Positions 25,939-35,174 of a DNA stretch of 64,000 nt are shown here, piece by piece. A program made the translations under genes and the position numbers. Under the pieces are notes generated by a model, which saw nothing but the letters and a program-made list of their open reading frames with translations, was not told the origin of the DNA and searched no databases. The first letter of the stretch is position 1; each line of letters begins with the position of its first letter. Source of the DNA: Chitinophaga polysaccharea (GTDB taxonomy: Bacteria; Bacteroidota; Bacteroidia; Chitinophagales; Chitinophagaceae). The stretch is taken from the NCBI RefSeq assembly GCF_007829335.1, contig NZ_VIWO01000004.1, positions 557,379 through 621,378 of the forward strand, read 5' to 3'.

Positions 25939-26448
25939 ATGAGAGAGAAAATCAGTTGTTTATTAATTGATCCGGACCGCGACCGGCGTAACCAGTTTTA
26001 CCTTGCACTCGATCTCCTGATGATCAGCAAGGCATGCATTGCCCAGGACAATACCAGCAAGGCATTGGATTACCTCAAAAAGCATGATTTTACCCCGAAC
26101 TACATTTTCCTGGACAGTTTACAGCCATCGGATGAAGGTGTAGCCTTTTTACGGGAACTCCGGAAAATAAAGCGACTGAAACAGGTACCCCTGATCTGGT
26201 ACGCGGCCTCCCTCAACAATGGGCAGCGGCAAGCCATCCAGGAAGCTGGTTTCGCGGCGGGAATCGTCCGGCAGGCCAATCTCCTCGACCTCAAAGCCAA
26301 TCTCCAGGTGCTTTTCCAAAGCGAATTAACGGAGGTGGCTATCCCGGAAGAAGTATCTGCTACGGCAAGGTTCCGGCAGAAAATGAGGGAGGTATTCCAG
26401 CAAACGCAATCCCTGCTGGAGGCGTCCGAATTGGTCCCTGTTTCCTGA
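25939..26448 (+). CDS. Receiver-only response regulator, degenerate
   Basis: 169 residues from ATG 25939 (GTG 25936 in frame). A single receiver domain covers residues 1-120. The acidic pocket is present (LLIDPDRDR, D11 and D13), the phosphorylation Asp is D59 in YIFLDSLQP, but the usual Lys near the end of beta 5 is absent (GIVRQANL) and the Thr/Ser position reads AAS. It may therefore be poorly switched by phosphate. The last 50 residues form a helical tail (FRQKMREVFQQTQSLLE) without a DNA-binding domain. Placed after the PAS kinase, so probably its partner or a regulator of it. Confidence 0.8.
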   Translation: MREKISCLLIDPDRDRRNQFYLALDLLMISKACIAQDNTSKALDYLKKHDFTPNYIFLDSLQPSDEGVAFLRELRKIKRLKQVPLIWYAASLNNGQRQAIQEAGFAAGIVRQANLLDLKANLQVLFQSELTEVAIPEEVSATARFRQKMREVFQQTQSLLEASELVPVS

Positions 26449-26453
26449 GTACT

Positions 26454-28808
26454 TTACTCTGCCTGCAAAGCCTTTACTGGATTGGCCCTGGCTGCCCGGA
26501 TCCCCTGGTAGCTGATAGTGCCTATGGCAATGACCAGCATCAGTAGCCCGGCGCCCCCAAACATCCACCATTGCAACTCCACCCGGTAGTCGATGGAACG
26601 AAGTGCTGCGTGCATCGCCAAAATGGCCAGCGGTACGGTCACCAGGAAGGCAATACCCACAGGTTTCAGAAATTCTTTCGCCAGCATAAACCAGATTGTG
26701 CCAGCACTGGCACCCATTACCTTGCGGATGCCTATTTCCTTGGTACGCCTTTCTGCCAGGAAGGCCGATAACCCAAATAATCCCAGGCAGGAAATCAGGA
26801 TAGCGAGGCTACCCGTCCAGTTGAACATAAACCCGGAAGAACGCAGGCCATTGAATTTCTGCTGGTAAGCTTCTTTGGTAAAATGAAATTCGAATGGGAA
26901 GCCGGGACTATTTTTCTTCACTGCCGCCTCAATTTTAGCAAGCGCCTGTTGTGGATCGGTGGTTTTGTGCAGGCGCACAAAGGTATGTCCCATGCCGCCT
27001 TTGCCCAGGTAAATCACCATGGGAGGGGGGGAGCGGAAAGGATCGTTGGCCACAAAATCCTTTACCACACCAATAATCGGGTTACTGCCCAGGAGGGTAC
27101 CTACCACCGGTGGTTTAAGTCCCATCTTCTTTACAGCGGCTTCATTTACCATACATCCCAGTGAGTCGGCGCCATAGTCAGCGCTGAAGTCGCGGCCGGC
27201 TGCCAGCTGGAGCCCGGCGGTTTTTACCCAGTCATATTGTACCCAGGTAATGGTAAACTCGAAATCCTGGTCCGGCGTTTTCCCCGGCCATTGTATACCA
27301 TTAGTGCCGCCGCCAAATCCCAGCAGGTCGTCGGTACCCGCTGATACGCTTGCTATTTCCGGGATGGTAAGCAGGTCGGTTTTCAGTAGTGCTTGCTTGC
27401 TGCCCATGTCGCCCCGGACGGGTATTTCCAGCAGGTTGTCCTGGTTGTAGCCTACCGGCCTGTTCTGCCCATACTGTAATTGTTTGTAGATAACGATGGT
27501 AGTAATAATAAGAAAGGTGGAGATGATAAACTGAAAGGTGACCAGGCCTTTGCGAAAAAGGCCACTGCCTTTTTGTTGGGTAACATTGCCTTTCAGCACT
27601 TTTACCGGCTGAAAACTACTCAGGAAAAAGGCAGGGTAACTGCCCGCTATTAAGCCGGTCAACAGTAAGAGTGATACCAGCCCTGCCCATATTTTCCACT
27701 GGAGAAAATTAAAGGCGATGCTTCTGCCGGATATACGATTTAATCCCGGGAGGGCCAGTTTGGCCAGGAGTATCGCCACCACCAGGGCCAGGAAGGTAAT
27801 GATCAGCGCTTCTACCAGGAACTGTAATACCAGGCTGCGTTTGCCGGCGCCCAGGGCTTTACGTACGCCTACTTCCCGGGCCCGCTGCTCAGAGCGGGCG
27901 GTTGAGAGGTTCATGAAGTTGATGCAAGCAATCAGTAAAATAAAGAAGCCGATGAGGCCGAGGAGCCAGATCAGCTCAATGCGGCCGCCACTGGGCTTCC
28001 CGTTTTTGAACCCGCTGTGCAGGTACCGGTCGGTCAACGGGAAACCAAACAGTTCGGCGGTTTTCTCATCAGAGGACTGCTGTATCACGGGCTTTGCCTT
28101 TTGATTAAATACGGCCAGGCTGCTTCCAGGTTGCAGCATTACCCAGGTTTGCAGGCGGTTATTGTCCCACCGGTCAATCCAGTCGGCATTCGACAAACTA
28201 AAAAGGCGGAAGGGGAGTAATATATCAAAATGCACGGTGCTGTTGGGGGGCACATCGCGGATGACGGCAGCCACCTTCAGATCGTGCTGCCCGTTGTGAT
28301 GCACTATTTTGCCCATGGGATTTTCCTGGCCAAACAGCCTGCTGGCGGCGCTCTCTGTAAGAACAATATTACCAGGTTCCTGCAGGGCAGCCACGGGGTT
28401 ACCGCTTACGGCGGGAAAGGTAAACATATCCAGGTAATGGGCATCAACGTATATGCTTTCCTGGTATATGCTTTTGGTACCGGTACCGATCAGTTCCTGC
28501 CCACCGAAGCCGCAGCGCGCGGTATATTTTATTTCCGGGAGCTGCGCCTGCAGCCGGGCTGCCAGTGGCCCCGGGGTTACGTCGCCTACAGAAATGCCAT
28601 CGCCCCGTTGTACGCGCTGCATCATCAGGTAAATATGATCCCGGTTTTTATGGAAGGTATCAAAACTGTATTCATCATTGATCCATAAGAGGATGATAAT
28701 CCCGGTAGCCAGGCCGATACTCAGCCCGCCAATATTGACCAGGGTAGATAATTTGTTTTTCAGGAGATTCCTCCATCCATGCCGGTAGTAATTTTTGAAC
28801 ATATACAA
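26454..28808 (-). CDS. FtsX/MacB-type ABC transporter permease
   Basis: 784 residues. Bacteroidota-type FtsX permease with two MacB periplasmic core-like domains and two blocks of membrane helices: one N-terminal helix (LVNIGGLSIGLATGIIIL), a periplasmic domain, three helices around 280-420 with SEQRAREVGVRKALGAG, a second periplasmic domain, and a C-terminal trio with AERRTKEIGIRKVMGA. The paired RxxEIGIRKxxGA motifs are characteristic for the coupling to the ATPase. No ATPase gene is nearby, typical for this expanded group. Presumed to use mechanical transmission for export or envelope remodelling. Substrate unknown. The small lipoprotein gene at 28822-29229 lies 13 bp upstream on the same strand. 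Confidence 0.9.
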   Translation of the reverse strand: MYMFKNYYRHGWRNLLKNKLSTLVNIGGLSIGLATGIIILLWINDEYSFDTFHKNRDHIYLMMQRVQRGDGISVGDVTPGPLAARLQAQLPEIKYTARCGFGGQELIGTGTKSIYQESIYVDAHYLDMFTFPAVSGNPVAALQEPGNIVLTESAASRLFGQENPMGKIVHHNGQHDLKVAAVIRDVPPNSTVHFDILLPFRLFSLSNADWIDRWDNNRLQTWVMLQPGSSLAVFNQKAKPVIQQSSDEKTAELFGFPLTDRYLHSGFKNGKPSGGRIELIWLLGLIGFFILLIACINFMNLSTARSEQRAREVGVRKALGAGKRSLVLQFLVEALIITFLALVVAILLAKLALPGLNRISGRSIAFNFLQWKIWAGLVSLLLLTGLIAGSYPAFFLSSFQPVKVLKGNVTQQKGSGLFRKGLVTFQFIISTFLIITTIVIYKQLQYGQNRPVGYNQDNLLEIPVRGDMGSKQALLKTDLLTIPEIASVSAGTDDLLGFGGGTNGIQWPGKTPDQDFEFTITWVQYDWVKTAGLQLAAGRDFSADYGADSLGCMVNEAAVKKMGLKPPVVGTLLGSNPIIGVVKDFVANDPFRSPPPMVIYLGKGGMGHTFVRLHKTTDPQQALAKIEAAVKKNSPGFPFEFHFTKEAYQQKFNGLRSSGFMFNWTGSLAILISCLGLFGLSAFLAERRTKEIGIRKVMGASAGTIWFMLAKEFLKPVGIAFLVTVPLAILAMHAALRSIDYRVELQWWMFGGAGLLMLVIAIGTISYQGIRAARANPVKALQAE

Positions 28809-28821
28809 TAGGGTGAGATGG

Positions 28822-29229
28822 TTAAAAACTGATTTCTTCTACGCTGCAATCGCCGTATATCACATGCCGGTTACTGCCCTGTGGTGTATCCATCGACACC
28901 GACAACGATAAACTGCCTTTGCCTTTATAGAGCTTATAGCGTTCGGAGAGCAGCAGGTTACCCTGCCGGTCTTTTACGGTAATAACGTGTACGCCCGAAC
29001 GGAGCAGGATGAAAAGAGTTTTCTTTTCCAGGCCGGCCTCCCCGCATTCGGGCGGCCGGGAGAACGCGGGGAGTGTACCTTTCAGGGTATCATTGATATA
29101 GAGATAATAAGGACCGCCATTTTGCCGACTGGTCCAGAAATAGCCCCTCAAAGCACCTCCGTCCGGTCTGCACCGGCTGAGAAGTAACAGTCCGAAGGAG
29201 GCGAGGAGGAGGGTAGCTATTTTTTTCAT
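28822..29229 (-). CDS. Small lipoprotein of unknown function
   Basis: 135 residues with a signal II leader (MKKIATLLLASFGLLLLSRC), lipidation at Cys20. The remainder is beta-rich (YYLYINDTLKGTLP, VITVKDRQGNLLL, SLSLSVSMD) and contains additional cysteines (residue about 61 and the one in YGDCSVEEI) that may pair. Not recognised. It lies 13 bp upstream of the FtsX-type permease and on the same strand, so it could be a periplasmic partner of that transporter. Confidence 0.7.
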   Translation of the reverse strand: MKKIATLLLASFGLLLLSRCRPDGGALRGYFWTSRQNGGPYYLYINDTLKGTLPAFSRPPECGEAGLEKKTLFILLRSGVHVITVKDRQGNLLLSERYKLYKGKGSLSLSVSMDTPQGSNRHVIYGDCSVEEISF

Positions 29230-29337
29230 GTGGCGTTATTTAGGAAGCAATGGAAACTGTTCCAAAATAACGTCAGGTAAGGGAAGATAAAGCGGAAATG
29301 TGACGGAATGAGAAGAAGTTGTGACGAAAGTAACAAT

Positions 29338-29367
29338 ATTGATGGGGGAACTAAGTCCCCCATCAAT
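29338..29367 (-). terminator. Stem-loop after yfhO-like gene
   Basis: 12-bp perfect stem with GATGGGGGA in the left arm and TCCCCCATC in the right arm around the loop ACTAAG. It lies 13 bases past the stop of the YfhO-like gene. The T run after it on the - strand is weak (ATATTGTTAC), so the termination strength is uncertain. Confidence 0.6.
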
Positions 29368-29380
29368 TTAAAAACGATGC

Positions 29381-31867
29381 CTATGCGTTGTGGCTGCGGG
29401 AAGGCCGCAGGCTCCATACAATGCCTCCCGCAACCAGTGTCAGTAACAGGATAGAAGAGATGCCCGATATTTTTCTTCCCAGGAAGAAAGTCGCCGGTTC
29501 AAACTTAAACCGGATATCATGTTTGCCGGCAGGTATCTTCAAGCCACGCAGGGCATAGTTTACCCGGATGATAGAGGTTTCCTTACCATCGATATATGCC
29601 TTCCATCCGGCAGGATAGTAGATGTCGGAAAATACGCCCAGGCCTTCGGCGGCATTTTGTGCGGTATACTGCAGTTGGTTCAGGCTGTATTTGGTGAGTA
29701 CAATATGCGCGCTGCTGTCGGCTGCCGGTGTAAAAACGCCGGTAGTGGCTTTGAAGCGTTGGTCGATGACAGCGGTATCTTTCGGGTTGAAATGATCCAG
29801 TGCTTTCATTTCACTATTGGCATCGGGCGCCCATTGGATGGCTTTTACAAACCAGGCATTGCCCAGTGCTCCCGGATTCCGCTGTGTTACCGGCTGACCT
29901 GATTGCGGATCGGCTACAATAAAGTACCGGGTATTGAGCATATTGAGCACCGCCATATTATTTTTAGATAGCTGGTGCTCAATCAGGTCTTCATAGATCC
30001 AGAGTTTGGCGGGACTTTGTCCGCCTATAGATTTATGAAAATAGGAGGTGTTGGCATCCAGGAAGGGATTCACGGTAGCGTTGAGCACCCGGTAATACGG
30101 GTCTTTATCCTGCAGGATTTGTTCGTCTGCCGCTGAGGGAGCTATATAATTAGCCAGTTGGGTGGGCTCAGAAAAATTATCTTCATTCATATAGGTTTTG
30201 TCGAGCTGGAACAGGTCGAACAACGTTACCGCGGCTACGAGGATGACCGCATAAGTGGCTTTCAGTTTACCTTTCAAGAAATACCACAGGGCGGCAAATG
30301 CTACCAGTATCAGTGCCAGCGCCCGGAAACCGTCGGTACGCAGGATGGCGCTACGGTCGCGCTTCAGGGCTCCCAGGAGCTGTGCGGCGGCGGAATCGCT
30401 ACCCAGCATGCGGGAGTACCTGGTCAGGAAGGAAGCGTCGCCGGGGCCGCTGAAAGGATAGAGTACACTGCCGCCAATAGCCAGGATAATGACCAGGCCC
30501 CCGGTTACAAACAGCGCCATCTTCAGGTGTTGCTGCAAAAATGCTTTAGTGGCATTACCGTATACCAGCTCCTGTAACGCCATGCAAGCCAGTATCACCA
30601 TGCTTACCTGTGGGATGGCCAGCGCCATGGTAGGAGCGCGGAACTTACTGTACAGGGGCAAGTGGTAAAACAGGAAGTTGTTCAGTTCCGGGAAATTGGC
30701 CCCCCAGCTCAGCACAACGCCGATAACAGTAGTGGCCACCAGCCACCATTTATGCCAGCTGTTAACGATGAACAGCGAAAGCACAAACAGGAAACAGATA
30801 ATAGCGCCTACATAAGCGGGACCAGAAGTAAAAGGCTGCGCACCCCAATATAGCTGCCAGCTGGCGCTGTTCACCGCTTCCTCCGCCTTCACTGCCGGCA
30901 CGCCTATATCGGTTAGTGCTTTATAGGTGTAGGAAGCAGTAGACAGCTTTTCACCGGTAGAACCGCCTACCAGGTGAGGCAGTAGTAAGGTAAACGTTTC
31001 ACCCTTGCCGTAACTCCACTGGAAAGCATAGTCGATGTCCAGTCCGCCGGATTTCTTGTTGTCCTTATCTTTCTGGCCCAGCGTTAACTCCGACTGGCTA
31101 CCACGAATAGTATAATGGGTATATTCGTTCATGATCAGCAGGTTGTCCATGGCAGGCAATACCGCCAGGATACCGGCTATCACCAATACGGCGCTGGCTT
31201 TGACGTAGGCTGCTATCTGCTGCTGGCGCCAGGCTTGCACCCCCGCCGCAACGGCCAGGCATATGGCCATAATCAGGGTATAATAGGTAATCTGCGGGTG
31301 ATTATTATAGATCTGTACAGCGGCGGTGACGGCAGTGAGTACTGCGCCCGCCACATATTTTCCCCGGTAAGCCAGTATCATACCGCCCAGTACAGGCGCC
31401 ATGTACGCCATGCTCATTACTTTGGTAATGTGGCCGGCGTCCATACTCACCACGGTAAAGGTGGCGAAGCCATAGGCGATGGCGCCTGCGATCCTTATCC
31501 AGTATTTCACATCTATCACACAAAGGAATACATACATACCCATCATCAATACAAAAAACATATCTACCGGGTTAGGCAGGCCGAGGGTAAATACCTTGTT
31601 GAGGTAGGCTATCTTGTTGGTAGAAGGGCCGGTATAAATAACATAGGTGGGCATACCGCCAAACATGCTGTTGGTCCATAACGGCAAATCGCCGGTAGCT
31701 TGATAGTAATCCGACGCCTCTTTTTGCATGCCTTTGTAATGCATCATGTCTGACTGAAAGAGCTGTTTTCCTTCCAGCACGGGGCTGCAAAATGCAAAAG
31801 CCAGGGCAACAAATATCACTAAAGCGGCCAGGTGAGCAGTTAAAGTTTTAAATAAGGCTGATTTCAT
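29381..31867 (-). CDS. YfhO family membrane protein
   Basis: 828 residues from ATG 31867 (MKSALFKTLTAHLAALVIF). The open frame extends to 31936 but the added sequence is basic and unlikely. Pattern of YfhO: about twelve membrane helices in the first two thirds, with the conserved loop FCSPVLEGKQLFQSDMMHY and SMFGGMPTYV (residues about 30-65), and a C-terminal periplasmic domain with beta strands (TRYFIVADP, FSDIYYPAGWKAYIDGKE). YfhO proteins resemble GT-C glycosyltransferases and in Firmicutes take part in glycosylation of teichoic acids. In Bacteroidota the acceptor is unknown. Monocistronic with its own terminator. Confidence 0.92.
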   Translation of the reverse strand: MKSALFKTLTAHLAALVIFVALAFAFCSPVLEGKQLFQSDMMHYKGMQKEASDYYQATGDLPLWTNSMFGGMPTYVIYTGPSTNKIAYLNKVFTLGLPNPVDMFFVLMMGMYVFLCVIDVKYWIRIAGAIAYGFATFTVVSMDAGHITKVMSMAYMAPVLGGMILAYRGKYVAGAVLTAVTAAVQIYNNHPQITYYTLIMAICLAVAAGVQAWRQQQIAAYVKASAVLVIAGILAVLPAMDNLLIMNEYTHYTIRGSQSELTLGQKDKDNKKSGGLDIDYAFQWSYGKGETFTLLLPHLVGGSTGEKLSTASYTYKALTDIGVPAVKAEEAVNSASWQLYWGAQPFTSGPAYVGAIICFLFVLSLFIVNSWHKWWLVATTVIGVVLSWGANFPELNNFLFYHLPLYSKFRAPTMALAIPQVSMVILACMALQELVYGNATKAFLQQHLKMALFVTGGLVIILAIGGSVLYPFSGPGDASFLTRYSRMLGSDSAAAQLLGALKRDRSAILRTDGFRALALILVAFAALWYFLKGKLKATYAVILVAAVTLFDLFQLDKTYMNEDNFSEPTQLANYIAPSAADEQILQDKDPYYRVLNATVNPFLDANTSYFHKSIGGQSPAKLWIYEDLIEHQLSKNNMAVLNMLNTRYFIVADPQSGQPVTQRNPGALGNAWFVKAIQWAPDANSEMKALDHFNPKDTAVIDQRFKATTGVFTPAADSSAHIVLTKYSLNQLQYTAQNAAEGLGVFSDIYYPAGWKAYIDGKETSIIRVNYALRGLKIPAGKHDIRFKFEPATFFLGRKISGISSILLLTLVAGGIVWSLRPSRSHNA

Positions 31868-32026
31868 ATTTGCTTGATTGTGAAATTGTTTTACGGGCTT
31901 ATTGAAGCGTTGCTTTATGCCTGTTCCTTTTTTCACGAGATGACTTCATCCCTGTGGGCCGGGCATATTTCGTTTGCTCGTTGCCGTTATAGTAACGAAT
32001 CCATTCCAACGGAAATATAGGCGTTT

Positions 32027-32749
32027 CTATTTCAACAACTCCAAAGTGTGCTGCACCTGGTTAATTCCTCCCTGCCAACCTTCGTGGCCGGGAATCAGGT
32101 AAGCAGGATGAGGAAACTTGTCGCGAAGTTTGCGAAGGGTGGCAGGATACGCCTGCAGGTTACCATCTCCCGTAAATCCTATGTTGGTAGCATCCATACT
32201 TTTTACCAGGCATCCGCCATACAGTACTTTCGCTTTGGGAAACCATACCACGATGTTATCTCTTGTATGTCCTTCGCCTGGATAATAGGTTTGCAGCTCG
32301 AGTCCCTTCACACGGAAGGTGGTGTCTTTATCAAAAACATATTGGGCTTGTGGTTCCTGGTTGAGTTTACAGAGTTCCTGCGTAAGTTGGGAGGTATAGG
32401 TTTTAACGCCCAGCTTTTTCAGGTAGTCGAGACCAGCGGTGCGGTCGGCGTGAAAGTGTGAGGCGATACAAAGAATGATTTTTTTATGATGACGCTTTTC
32501 AAGCGTATCTACCAGCTGTTTGGTTTGGTCTTCGCTCCAGGGCGTGTCTATCAGCACAATACCATCTGGTGTTATTACATACAGGCCATTGGCAGCTACT
32601 ACGCCGCCCTGGTATTTTCCGTAGGAGATGTGTACATAGAAATTACCAGTCAGGTGCTTCGTTTTTATCCGCAGGGTAGTATCCGCGGTAAAGGCCATGG
32701 CAGAAAAAGCGGTGCACAGGCAAACGATAAAAGATATGATTGTTTTCAT
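32027..32749 (-). CDS. Subclass B1 metallo-beta-lactamase
   Basis: 240 residues from ATG 32749 (MKTIISF) with signal peptide to AFSAMAF. A longer frame up to 32935 is open but contains the promoter. All six zinc ligands of subclass B1 are readable: H98, H100 and D102 in HFHADRTAG, H161 in GEGHTRDN, C180 in YGGCLVKS and H222 in IPGHEGW. Lys183 sits where B1 enzymes have the substrate-carboxylate-binding Lys224. The product should be a periplasmic di-zinc hydrolase of penicillins, cephalosporins and carbapenems, probably a chromosomal resident enzyme as in relatives. Length (about 220 mature residues) is normal for B1. Driven by a strong TAATTTTG promoter. Activity is predicted, not shown. Confidence 0.88.
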   Translation of the reverse strand: MKTIISFIVCLCTAFSAMAFTADTTLRIKTKHLTGNFYVHISYGKYQGGVVAANGLYVITPDGIVLIDTPWSEDQTKQLVDTLEKRHHKKIILCIASHFHADRTAGLDYLKKLGVKTYTSQLTQELCKLNQEPQAQYVFDKDTTFRVKGLELQTYYPGEGHTRDNIVVWFPKAKVLYGGCLVKSMDATNIGFTGDGNLQAYPATLRKLRDKFPHPAYLIPGHEGWQGGINQVQHTLELLK

Positions 32750-32775
32750 GATATGATAAGCTAAGTATGAAAAGT

Positions 32776-32805
32776 CAAAATTAGGGTATTGATGGCGCCT
32801 GCAAA
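32776..32805 (-). promoter_or_regulatory. Promoter of the metallo-beta-lactamase gene
   Basis: On the - strand TTTG at 32805-32802, an 18-nt spacer, then TAATTTTG at 32783-32776, a near-perfect Bacteroidota sigma-ABfr promoter. It is 26 nt before the start codon. Confidence 0.75.
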
Positions 32806-32933
32806 ATTTAAATTTTACTGGCGAAAGGCTTCCTTTCGCACAAATACCCGGGCAATCCGCAGAAATATTTATATATTCAGCCGTTGTTGAAAGCGGGAAT
32901 GGGAGCACAGATACCAGAGAATTTATACCAGAC

Positions 32934-34991
32934 ATGCGAATGAAAATTATACCGGCAGGCGTTTTATGCAGCCTGCTGTTGTCGACTACGAAGTTGCAGG
33001 CACAACAAGATACATTGCAACAATTGCCGGAGGTAACGGTGCAATCCTATTACGCTCATGCATCATTGCAACGTGTACCCACCGCCGTGAGTATACTGTT
33101 GCCAGCCGATTTGCAGTTGCAGCAGGGCGCTTCGCTGTTACCGGCCCTGAATACCGTGCCGGGGCTGCGTATGGAGGAAAGATCGCCCGGCAGTTATCGT
33201 TTATCCATTCGCGGTAGTTTGCTGCGGTCTCCCTTTGGTATCCGTAACATTAAGATATATATAGATGATATTCCACTCACCGATGCGGGTGGCAACACCT
33301 ACCTGAACCTGCTGGACCCGGATGCCATCCGCCGGGTAGAAGTACTGAAAGGACCCGATGGCAGTATGTTTGGCGCCAACTCCGGCGGCGTGGTAAGGTT
33401 GGGGCTTGCACCGGAAGCCAGCGACACCACTCGGCTGCAGCTTAACCTGCAGGGAGGCAGCTATGGGCTGTTCCATGGTAGCATTGACTGGCAGCAGCAA
33501 TGGAAAAATTACCAGTTGCAGGTATTCCAGGGATTTCAACGGGCAGATGGTTACCGGCAGAATACTGCCATGAAAAGATGGTATACGCAGGTAGCCCAGC
33601 GCTGGGAATATAAGCCAGGATATGCCCTGAAAATGCTGGCGTTTTATTCAGACCTGTCGTATCGTACCCCCGGGGGACTTACCCTGGCTGAGAGCAAAGC
33701 CAATCCCAGGGCGGCGCGCCCGTCAACGGCGGCCATACCGGGCGCTGTTGCGCAGCAGGCAGGTATCTACAACCGTACTTTCCAGGGAGGGCTGGTACAT
33801 GAAGCGCAGTTCCACCCCCGGCTACAGCATGTGGTATCGGTGTTTGGCGCCACCACCTATTTCCAGAATCCTTTTTTGACCAAGTATGAAGTGCGGGTAG
33901 AAAATACGATTGGCTTTCGTACCTACCTGCAATGGATCAGCAACCCCGCACACGCCACGGCGGTGAACTGGAAATGGCTGAACGGCATAGAATGGCAGCA
34001 AACCAGCACCGATGATATTAATTACGGCAACCGGGGCGGGCGCCGAGATACCGTGCAAACAGCAGATAAGCTGTATACCGGGCAACATTTCTTCTTTTCC
34101 CGCTTCCTGGCTACTACGGGCGCACTGACCCTCGAGGCAGCGGCCAGCCTGAACTATTATGGTTATCGCTATAACAGCGACGGGCATACGAGCGTACATT
34201 TATCGCCACAATTGATGCCCCGTGTTTCCCTGTCGTATTTATTTACCCCGGGTATTACCGGAAGGGTTACCGTCAGCCGGGGATATTCACCACCGGCTAC
34301 TGCCGAAATACGTGCATCCGACGACGTTATTAATAACAACCTGCAACCGGAAACCGGCTGGAACTATGAAGCCGGCCTGCGCATGGCTACCCGTAATGGC
34401 CGTGCCTCAATGGATGCCACCGGCTTTTATTACCGCATGCAAAACGCCATTGTGCTGCGCCGCCACGCCAATGGCAACGAATACTTCGTGAATGCCGGAG
34501 GGGTGCGTCAGAAAGGAATAGAATGGCAGGGCACCTGGTGGGTGATGAAGCCACGGCGGCAAGGGGTACTGCGTGGCATTAAATGGCAGGAAGGATATAC
34601 CTTCAGTGATTTCCATTTTACCGACTATACCAGCGCCGGGAAAGATTATTCCGGCAACCGCCTCACCGGCGTACCGCAGCATGTGGTGGTCAGCAGTATA
34701 TTATGGCTGCTGCCGGCTAACGTGAGCTTATATACGCAGCATACCTATACCAGCCGCATTCCGCTGGATGATGCCAACAGCACCTTTGCCAGCGATTTTC
34801 ACCTGCTACAGGCCAATGTCAGCTGGAAGCTACCACTGCATACCCGCTACAGTTTATTATTACGGGCTGGCGCCGACAATCTCCTGGATGTAAAATACAG
34901 CCTGGGTAATGACCTGAACGCCGCGGGCGGACGCTATTACAACCCTGCTCCCGGCAGAAATTATTTTGGCGGCCTACGCCTGGTATTATAA
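32934..34991 (+). CDS. TonB-dependent outer membrane receptor
   Basis: 685 residues with a signal peptide (leader to LQAQ). The plug domain occupies residues about 30-160 (ILLPADLQLQ..., LRMEERSPGSYRLSIRG, IYIDDIPLTDAGG, VEVLKGPDGSMFGANSGGV) and is followed by a beta-barrel of alternating strands ending in YYNPAPGRNYFGGLRLVL. There is no CarboxypepD_reg-like N-terminal domain, so it is not of SusC type but resembles siderophore or metal-chelate receptors. Ligand unknown. The gene starts 184 bases away from the divergent beta-lactamase gene. The nearby PchB-like gene could be relevant, but other genes lie between, so this is speculation. Confidence 0.88.
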   Translation: MRMKIIPAGVLCSLLLSTTKLQAQQDTLQQLPEVTVQSYYAHASLQRVPTAVSILLPADLQLQQGASLLPALNTVPGLRMEERSPGSYRLSIRGSLLRSPFGIRNIKIYIDDIPLTDAGGNTYLNLLDPDAIRRVEVLKGPDGSMFGANSGGVVRLGLAPEASDTTRLQLNLQGGSYGLFHGSIDWQQQWKNYQLQVFQGFQRADGYRQNTAMKRWYTQVAQRWEYKPGYALKMLAFYSDLSYRTPGGLTLAESKANPRAARPSTAAIPGAVAQQAGIYNRTFQGGLVHEAQFHPRLQHVVSVFGATTYFQNPFLTKYEVRVENTIGFRTYLQWISNPAHATAVNWKWLNGIEWQQTSTDDINYGNRGGRRDTVQTADKLYTGQHFFFSRFLATTGALTLEAAASLNYYGYRYNSDGHTSVHLSPQLMPRVSLSYLFTPGITGRVTVSRGYSPPATAEIRASDDVINNNLQPETGWNYEAGLRMATRNGRASMDATGFYYRMQNAIVLRRHANGNEYFVNAGGVRQKGIEWQGTWWVMKPRRQGVLRGIKWQEGYTFSDFHFTDYTSAGKDYSGNRLTGVPQHVVVSSILWLLPANVSLYTQHTYTSRIPLDDANSTFASDFHLLQANVSWKLPLHTRYSLLLRAGADNLLDVKYSLGNDLNAAGGRYYNPAPGRNYFGGLRLVL

Positions 34992-35174
34992 GGCGGCGTG
35001 GTAGAGTGGGGAATGAAATAACCGTAGTGGGAACGGCTGTCCTCAGCTGCTGCCGCGTTGCCCGAATGCGAAGCAGCCGGATTTGTTGTATGGCGGGGAC
35101 TGGCATTTCTCCGGTTACCTTTTAACAAAAGCGGCATAGAATTGTAATTAGTGGTGTAAGTATTTACATCAAAG

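Noticed and set aside
31115..31681. A 188-codon + strand ORF within the YfhO-like gene
   Set aside because: Antisense shadow of a strong family match; rich in His, Tyr and Gly, no start context.
32750..32935. N-terminal extension of the beta-lactamase up to 32935
   Set aside because: It would include the promoter and displace the signal peptide, which starts at ATG 32749.
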